Below the pieces are notes generated by a model, which made no database searches, was not told where the DNA came from, and was given only the letters and a program-made list of their open reading frames with translations. Made by a program: the position numbers and the translations under genes. Shown one piece after another: positions 58,112 through 64,000 of a stretch of 64,000 nt of DNA (the first letter of the stretch is position 1; each line of letters opens with the position of its first letter). The stretch is from Otis tarda (taxonomy: Eukaryota > Chordata > Aves > Otidiformes > Otididae). The stretch covers positions 78,346,009 through 78,410,008 of the forward strand of contig CM048591.1 of assembly GCA_026413225.1 (NCBI GenBank), read 5' to 3'.

Positions 58112-61021
58112 AGCCGCAGGTGAGACTGGGACAGGAGCAGAGCATGGTGGGCTCCACTCCTCAGCCACAGAGCCAGAGATTTGAATCCTTCTGCAAGGAG
58201 ACTGACACAAAGTTAAGTATTCAAGAGTCTGGCAGAGTCATGGCCTGACTATTCCTGTGGTGATCAAGGCTGTCTGCTTGCTTTGTTTATGGTTTTCATG
58301 CTGCCTTTTAGAGCTTCTGGCGCAGGCAGGGAGAGGACCAGACCATGGCGCACTCTTGTCCTCAGCCACAGAGCGAGAGATTCGATACCTTCTCAAGACT
58401 CTGACACAAAGATAAGTAATGAGAAATGAGAGTGGATCTGGCACTAACCCGGATGATGGGCCCTGTCACAGTGGGGAGCAGGCTGGTTGTTTCCCATTCC
58501 ACCATGGGATGGGCGTTTCCTGGCTGCCAGTGAGATGTGGCACTGAGAGCTTTGGCCTGAGGCTGGCAGAGGTCTAGGCAGTGGCTGCCTGTGGCTATTT
58601 GGGGTGTCAGCTCCCTTTGTTTGTTGATATTATCCTGCCCTTTACAGCCTCAGGCCCAGAGAGGGACAATGCCAGATCATGGCCCAGTCGAATCCTCCTC
58701 CACACAGCCAGGGATGTTCTCCAGGATGCTGACACAAAGTTAAGGGTTCCAGAGTCTGGTAGAGCCCTGGGCAGGGGTTGCCCATGCTTAGAGAGGTTCC
58801 CTGCCCCAGTGTTTGTCATCCTGCTTTTTGCAACCACTGGCCCAGAGAGTGGTGGGACCAGACCATGGTGCACTTCTGTCCTCAGCCGTGCAGCCAGAGA
58901 TTCGATACCTTGTACATGGAGACAGAGACAAAGCTAAGGATTCAAGGGCCTGGCAGAGCTCTGGGCTGGGATTGACTGTGGTGTTTAGTGGTGGCTTCTC
59001 TCTTGGTTTGTTGATACTATCCTGCCTTTTACAGCTGCTGGCCCAGACAGGGTCAGGACCAGACCGTGGTGCACTCCCGTCCCCAGCCACACAGCCCGAG
59101 ATGCTCTAATTTCTACAAGTTCGGTGACGCAAAGTTAAGGATTGCAGAGTCTGGCAGAGCGTGGGGCAGGGGTTGCCCATTGTGATGGAGAGTGGCTGCC
59201 CCATTGGTCGCTGTCCTGTCTTTTCCTGCTGTAGACTCAGAGAGGGACAGCACCAGAGCACAGTGCACTCGCATCCTCAGCCGCACACTGAGAGATTTGC
59301 TACCGACAAGAATGAGACTGACACAGAGTTAAGGATTCAGGAGTCTGGCAGAGCCCTGGGTAGAAGATTTCCCTGGTCATTCGGGGTGTCAGCTCTCTTT
59401 GTTTGTTGATATTATCCTGCCCTTTACAGCCTCAGGCCCAGAGATGGACAATGCCGGATCATGGCCCTGTCGAATCCTTCCCCACAGAGCCAGGGACGTT
59501 CTCAAGGATGCTGACACAAAGTTAAGGGTTCCAGAGTCTGGCAGAGCTCTGGGCAGGGGTTGCCCATCCTGAGAGAGGGTCCCTGCCCCAGTGTTTGTCA
59601 TCCTGCTTTTTGCAGCCACTGGCCCAGAGAGTGCTGGGACCAGACCATGGTGTACTTCTGTCCTCAGCTGTGCAGACAGCGATTCGATACCTTCTACACG
59701 GAGACTGAGACAAAGCTAAGGATTCAAGAGCCTGGCAGAGCTCTGGGATGGGACTGACTGTAGTCTTCAGTGGTGGTTTCTCTCTTGGTTTGTTGATATT
59801 ATCCTGCCTTTTACAGCTGCAGGTCCGGAGAGGGAGAGGACCAGACGATGGTGCACTCCTGTCCTCAGCCACACAGCCAGAGATTCGGTGCCTTCTTAAG
59901 GCTCTGACACAAAGTTAAGGAATCAGCACCTGGGAGATCCCTGGGTAGGGGTTGTTGTGATCATGGAGAGTAACCGCTCCCTTTGTTTGGTGATATTATT
60001 CTACCTTTTACAGGCGCAGGCCCAGAGAGGGACAGGACCAGATCACAGCCCAGTCCCATGCTCATCCACACAGCCAGAGGTGATCTAAATGACACTGACA
60101 CAAAATTAAGGATTCCAGAGTTTTTAAGAGCACTGGCAGAGGTTGCCCGTGGCCACTGAGTGTGGCTCTCGCCTCTCTGTTTTTTGAACCTTTAGCAGCT
60201 GCAGGCCCAGACGGGCACAGGACCAGACAGGGCACGAGCCTGCCTTCAGCCACACAGCCAGAGATGCTTTAATTTCCACAAGGACGCTGAGACAAAGTTA
60301 AGGATTCCGGAGTGGCAGAGTCCTGGGCAGGGGTTGCCCATCGTGATGGAGAGTGGCTGCCCCATTGGTTGTTACCCTGTCTTTTGCAGCCGTAAAAGAG
60401 CACCAGACCATGGCGCACTGCTGTCCTGAGCCACAAAGCCAGAGATTTGCTACCTTCTACAAGGAGACTGCTTCAAAGAAGTTAAGGATTCAGGAGTCTG
60501 GCAGAGCTCTGGGCTGGGATTGAGTGTGGTCTTCAGCGGAGGCGTCTCTCTTGGTTTGTTGCTATTATTCTGTCTTTTGTAGCCACAGGCCCAGACAAGG
60601 AGAGGACCAGACCATGGTGTGCTCTTGTTGTCAGCCACACAGCCAGAGATTCAATGGCTTCTCAAGACGCTGACACAAAGTTAAGTAATGAAAAATGGGA
60701 CTGGATCTGGCATCCGTCTCAATCATGGGGCCCTGTTGCAGTGGGCAGCAGGCTGGTGGTTTCCCGTGCCACCATGGGATGGGTTTTTCGCGGCTGCCAG
60801 GGAGATGTGGCACCGAGAGCTTTGGCCTGAGGCCTGGCAGAGGCCTGGGCAGTGGCTGCCTATGGTCATTTGCGGTGGCAGCTCCCTTTGTTGATATTCT
60901 CCTGCCTTTTGCGGCTACAGGCTTAGACAGCGAGAGTAGTGGACCATGGTGCACTCTTGTTCTCATCCACACAGCCAGAGATGGTCCAATTTTTACAAGG
61001 ATGCTGACTCAAAGTTAAGGA
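58112..61021 (+). repeat. M block 15, 14 monomers
   Basis: Counterpart of block 13. Differences include GAGAGTGCTGGGACC near 59,630, GAATCCTTCCCC near 59,475 and ATTCAAGGGCC near 58,945. Confidence 0.93.
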
Positions 61022-61135
61022 TTTGTCTGCATGCCCACGCTAAGCTCCAGCTTGCTGTGCCCTGGCCCTGGCAGCAAGGACAAGGCCCGTGGGATGCGAT
61101 GTGGGACAAGTAGCCCACGGTGAGTAGCCGTGAGA
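61022..61135 (+). repeat. Isolated G head with 6-bp net insertion
   Basis: GACAAG-TAGCCCAC-GGTGAG replaces GACAAG-GC-GGTGAG. It also has GCAAGGACAAGGCCC as in full G modules, suggesting partial conversion by a full G. Confidence 0.88.
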
Positions 61136-61599
61136 TGTGTGCAGTGTTGAGCTCCTCAGAACAAGAAAGACATGGAGGTGGTGGAGTGCGTTCAAAGGAG
61201 GCCAATGAAGCTAGTGAAGGGTCTTGAGAACAAGTCTTATCAGGAGCGACTGAGGGAACTGGGATTGTTTTCTTTGGAGAAGAGTTGGCTTAGGAGAGGC
61301 CTTAACGCTTTCTGTAAGGTGGATGTCGTTCTCTTTCCCCAAGTAATAAGGGAGAGGACAAGAGGACATGGCATCAAGTTGTCCCAGGGTAGGTTAGTTT
61401 GGAGATTATGGAACATTTCTTACAGAAATGGTTGTGAAGCATCGGAGCAGTCTGCCCACGGAGTTGGCTGAGTCACCATTCCTGGAGGAATTGAAAAGAC
61501 GTGTGGATGGAGATGGTTTAGAGGTGGGCATGGCAGTGTTAGGTTTACGGCTGGACTCAATTGACCCAACGTAAATGACTGTATGGTTCTGTTCTTCCA
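61136..61599 (+). mobile_element. CR1b fragment 7
   Basis: GGCATCAAGTTG type, with its own GGACTCAATTGACC near the end. Confidence 0.88.
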
Positions 61600-62126
61600 T
61601 TTGTCTGCACGGCCACGCTAAGCTCCAGCTTGCTGTGCCCTGGCCCTGACAACAAGGACAAGGCCCGTGGGAGGTGGTGTGGGACAGGGCGGTGAGTGGC
61701 CGTGAGGTGACCGCAGCCCTGGGGCAGGAGGCTGTCCCCACACAGACAGCAGTGACAGCGGGCTGTCCTTGTCAGCCATGTTCCCCGTGGGCCCGAGTTA
61801 TGGCCTTGGTCCATGCCCCGTGTTTAACAAAGCTGAAGTGTGACGGCCCTGTTTCTCCAGGCAGCCAAGGGCTGGGCCTTCCGTCAGCTGCGGCTCCCCC
61901 CAGCGATGTGGTGGCCCTGTTGCTAGGGATGGAATGTTGGGGGTGGCCGTGTCACAGGGGTCCCGGCACAGCCGCCCAGCACTGGTGCAGAACGGTCTGC
62001 GAGGGCAGACGGCGCAGACGGGAGGGGAGCAGGCCGGTGAGCGAGGGCTGAGGCACGAGCATGGAGGGCTGCTGGCCGGGGCAAGGAGGCAGAAGAGATG
62101 GTGGCTGCTCCTGCTTTGTCTTCCAG
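61600..62126 (+). repeat. G module, full length
   Basis: Has GCAGCCCTGGGGC and GAAGTGTGACGG variants and an intact GGCGGTGAGTGG. The 109-codon frame is open from 61934. Confidence 0.92.
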
Positions 62127-64000
62127 AGCTGCAGGTGAGACTGGGACAGGAGCAGAGCATGGTGGGCTCCACTCCTCAGCCACAGAGCCAGAGATTTGAA
62201 TCCTTCTGCAAGGAGACTGACACAAAGTTAAGTATTCAAGAGTCTGGCAGAGTCATGGCCTGACTATTCCTGTGGTGATCAAGGCTGTCTGCTTGCTTTG
62301 TTTATGGTTTTCATGCTGCCTTTTAGAGCTTCTGGCGCAGGCAGGGAGAGGACCAGACCATGGCGCACTCTTGTCCTTAGCCACAGAGCGAGAGATTCGA
62401 TACCTTCTCAAGACTCTGACACAAAGATAAGTAATGAACAATGAGAGTGGATCTGGCACTAACCCAGATGATGGGCCCTGTCACAGTGGGGAGCAGGCTG
62501 GTGCTTTCCCGTGCCACCATGGGATGGGCGTTTCCTGGCTGCCAGGGAGATGTGGCACTGAGAGCTTTGGCCTGAGGCCTGGCAGAGGCCTGGGCAGTGG
62601 CTGCCCGTGGCTATTTGGGGTGTCAGCTCCCTTTGTTTTCTGATATTATCCTGCCCTTTACAGCCGCAGGCCCAGAGAGGGACAATGCCAGATCATGGCC
62701 CAGTCGAATCGTCCTCCACAGAGCCAGAGATGCTCTAAATTCTAAGGGATGCTGGCGCAAAGTTAAGGATTCAGGAGTCTGGCAGAGCTCTGGGCAGGGG
62801 TTGCCCATGCTTAGAGAGGGTCCCTGCCCCAGTGTTTGTCATCCTGCTTTTCGCAGCCACTGGCCCAGAGAGTGGTGGGACCAGACCATGGTGCACTTCT
62901 GTCCTCAGCCGTGCAGCCAGAGATTCGATACCTTCTACATGGAGACTTACTCAAAGCTAAGGATTCAAGAGCCTGGCAGAGCTCTGGGCTGGGATTGACT
63001 GTGGTGTTTAGTGGTGGCTTCTCTCTTGGTTTGTTGATACTATCCTGCCTTTTACAGCTGCAGGCCCAGACAGGGTCAGGACCAGACCGTGGTGCACTCC
63101 CGTCCCCAGCCACACAGCCCGAGATGCTCTAATTTCTACAAGTTCGGTGATGCAAAGTTAAGGATTGCAGAGTCTGGCAGAGCGTGGGGCAGGGGTTGCC
63201 CATTGTGATGGAGAGTGGCTGCCCCATTGGTTGCTGTCCTGTCTTTTCCTGCTGTAGACTCAGAGAGGGACAGCACCAGAGCACGGCTCACTCGCGTCCT
63301 CAGCCGCACACTGAGAGATTTGCTACTGACAGCAAGGAGACTGACACAAAGTTAAGGATTCAGGAGTCTGGCAGAGCCTTTGGCTTGGTTGCCGTGGCCA
63401 TTTGGGGTGGCAGCTCCCTTTGTTTGTTGATATTGTTCTGTCTTTTACAGCCGCAGGCCCAGAGAGGGACAGGACCTGACAGGGCGCTCACCAATTCCCA
63501 GCCACGCAGCCAGAGATGTTTTAATTTCTGCAAAGACGCCGACACAAAGCCAAGGATTCAGGAGTCTGGTAAAGTGACAGGACAGGAGTTTCTACTGGTG
63601 GTTAAGAATTGCTGCTGTGTTGTTTGTTACCCTGCCGATTACAGCCGCAGGCCCAGACAGGAAGAGGACCAGACCATGGCACACTCCCGCCCTCAGCCAC
63701 ACAGCCAGAGATTCGGTGCCTTCTAAAGCCTCTGACACAAAGTTAAGGAATCAGGCACCTGGGAGAGCCCTGGGCAGAGGTTGTTGTGATCATCAAGAGT
63801 GGCTGCTCCCTTTGTTTGTTGATATTGTTCTGCCTCTTACAGGCACAGGCTCAGGCACAGAAAGGAGCAGACCGTGATCCCCTCCCATCATCATCCACAA
63901 AGCCAGAGATGTTCTAAAGAATGCTGACTGCTGATGCAAAGTTAAGGATTCAGGAGTCTGGCAGAGCCCTGGGCAGAAGATTTCCCTGGCCATTTGGGGT
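62127..64000 (+). repeat. M block 16, at least 9 monomers, runs off the window
   Basis: Starts like blocks 13 and 15 (TTTGAATCC monomer). By ~62.7 kb it carries a CTCTAAATTCTAAGGG monomer as in block 2. From ~63.18 kb it parallels the 17.16-17.96 kb stretch of block 4, including CTGCCGATTACAG and AAAGCCAAGG. Confidence 0.9.

Larger units (their letters stand above)
51962..61021 (+). repeat. HOR-B copy 2
   Basis: Repeats the preceding unit at an offset of 9,059-9,060 bp with few substitutions. Examples are GGCCTAGAG for GGCCCAGAG near 53,790 and TTTACAGCTGCAG for TTATAGCCGCAG near 53,980. Confidence 0.94.
2163..64000. repeat. Macrosatellite array: ~195-bp monomers in 12.4-kb and 9.06-kb higher-order repeats
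   Basis: Everything from here to the window end is built from one set of parts: a ~195-bp unit M, a ~527-bp module G, its ~108-bp head duplicated on its own, and two CR1-derived fragments (CR1a, CR1b). In an M block I measured successive CAAAG-TTAAG landmarks 184-201 bp apart, with occasional 328-bp steps. Part order repeats every ~12.41 kb on the left and every 9.06 kb on the right. All units have the same orientation. The right end lies outside the window, so total size is unknown. By period and composition it is not one of the short avian satellites I know (such as the 41-bp family), but I could not search. Confidence 0.97.
61022..64000 (+). repeat. Start of a further unit: B-type head, then A-type monomers
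   Basis: Begins like a third HOR-B copy (G head, CR1b, G). Within the following monomers, by about 62.7 kb, it matches HOR-A blocks instead: the final kilobase parallels 17.1-17.96 kb, including the monomer with the AAAGCCAAGG junction. Confidence 0.85.

Noticed and set aside
2163-64000. CRISPR array or bacterial/phage repeat region
   Set aside because: Units are ~195 bp and similar along their whole length with no short-repeat/unique-spacer pattern, and CR1 elements show a vertebrate genome.

Overview
The window reads as bird nuclear DNA. The key evidence is CR1 non-LTR retrotransposon: a 5'-truncated CR1 copy with an unbroken end of ORF2 and the CR1-type (ATTCTATG)n tail at 1461-1946, and 14 older CR1 3' fragments further in. 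I see no host protein-coding gene, rRNA, tRNA, CRISPR array or bacterial/phage gene. The short open frames are by-products of a GC-moderate tandem repeat whose period (about 195 bp) is divisible by three.

Layout. 1-2162 is AT-rich, apparently single-copy flank carrying the young CR1. At about 2163-2172 the sequence passes abruptly into a tandem array that runs to the end of the window (about 61.8 kb, right edge not reached). The base unit M is about 195 bp; I count about 220 by hand, plus a long 328-bp subtype. Blocks of 8-23 M units are separated by a GC-richer module G (about 527 bp; some copies truncated) and by two CR1 fragments, CR1a (about 712 bp) and CR1b (about 460 bp), each always at the same place relative to M and G.

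These parts build two higher-order repeats (HORs), all head to tail. HOR-A, about 12.41 kb, is M23-CR1a-Gshort-M9-CR1a-G-M12-Ghead-CR1b-G. Copy 1 (2163-13334) lacks six M units, copy 2 (13335-25745) is complete, and copy 3 (from 25746) keeps register to about 35.76 kb. HOR-B, 9.06 kb, is Ghead-CR1b-G-M18-Ghead-CR1b-G-M14 (42902-51961 and 51962-61021, then the start of another). Between them, 35.76-42.9 kb is a rearranged zone with several deletion junctions, and after about 62.4 kb the array returns to A-type units. Copies within one HOR are almost identical; A and B differ clearly, which points to recent amplification on top of older duplications.

Possible function. Each M unit looks like a small exon with its flanks: a branch-point-like TTGAT, a pyrimidine tract and CAG acceptor, about 100 nt of exon-like sequence holding a Kozak-like ACCATGG, and a weak donor (usually AAAGTTAAGG; one unit has a consensus donor). 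G modules hold three donor-like and two acceptor-like sites and an ATG-started 109-codon frame open in 15 of 16 copies. This could be an exon-modular, possibly non-coding, transcribed macrosatellite, but the sequence does not show that it is transcribed. A cluster of homopolymer-length differences at 23.7-33.8 kb suggests residual assembly error there.
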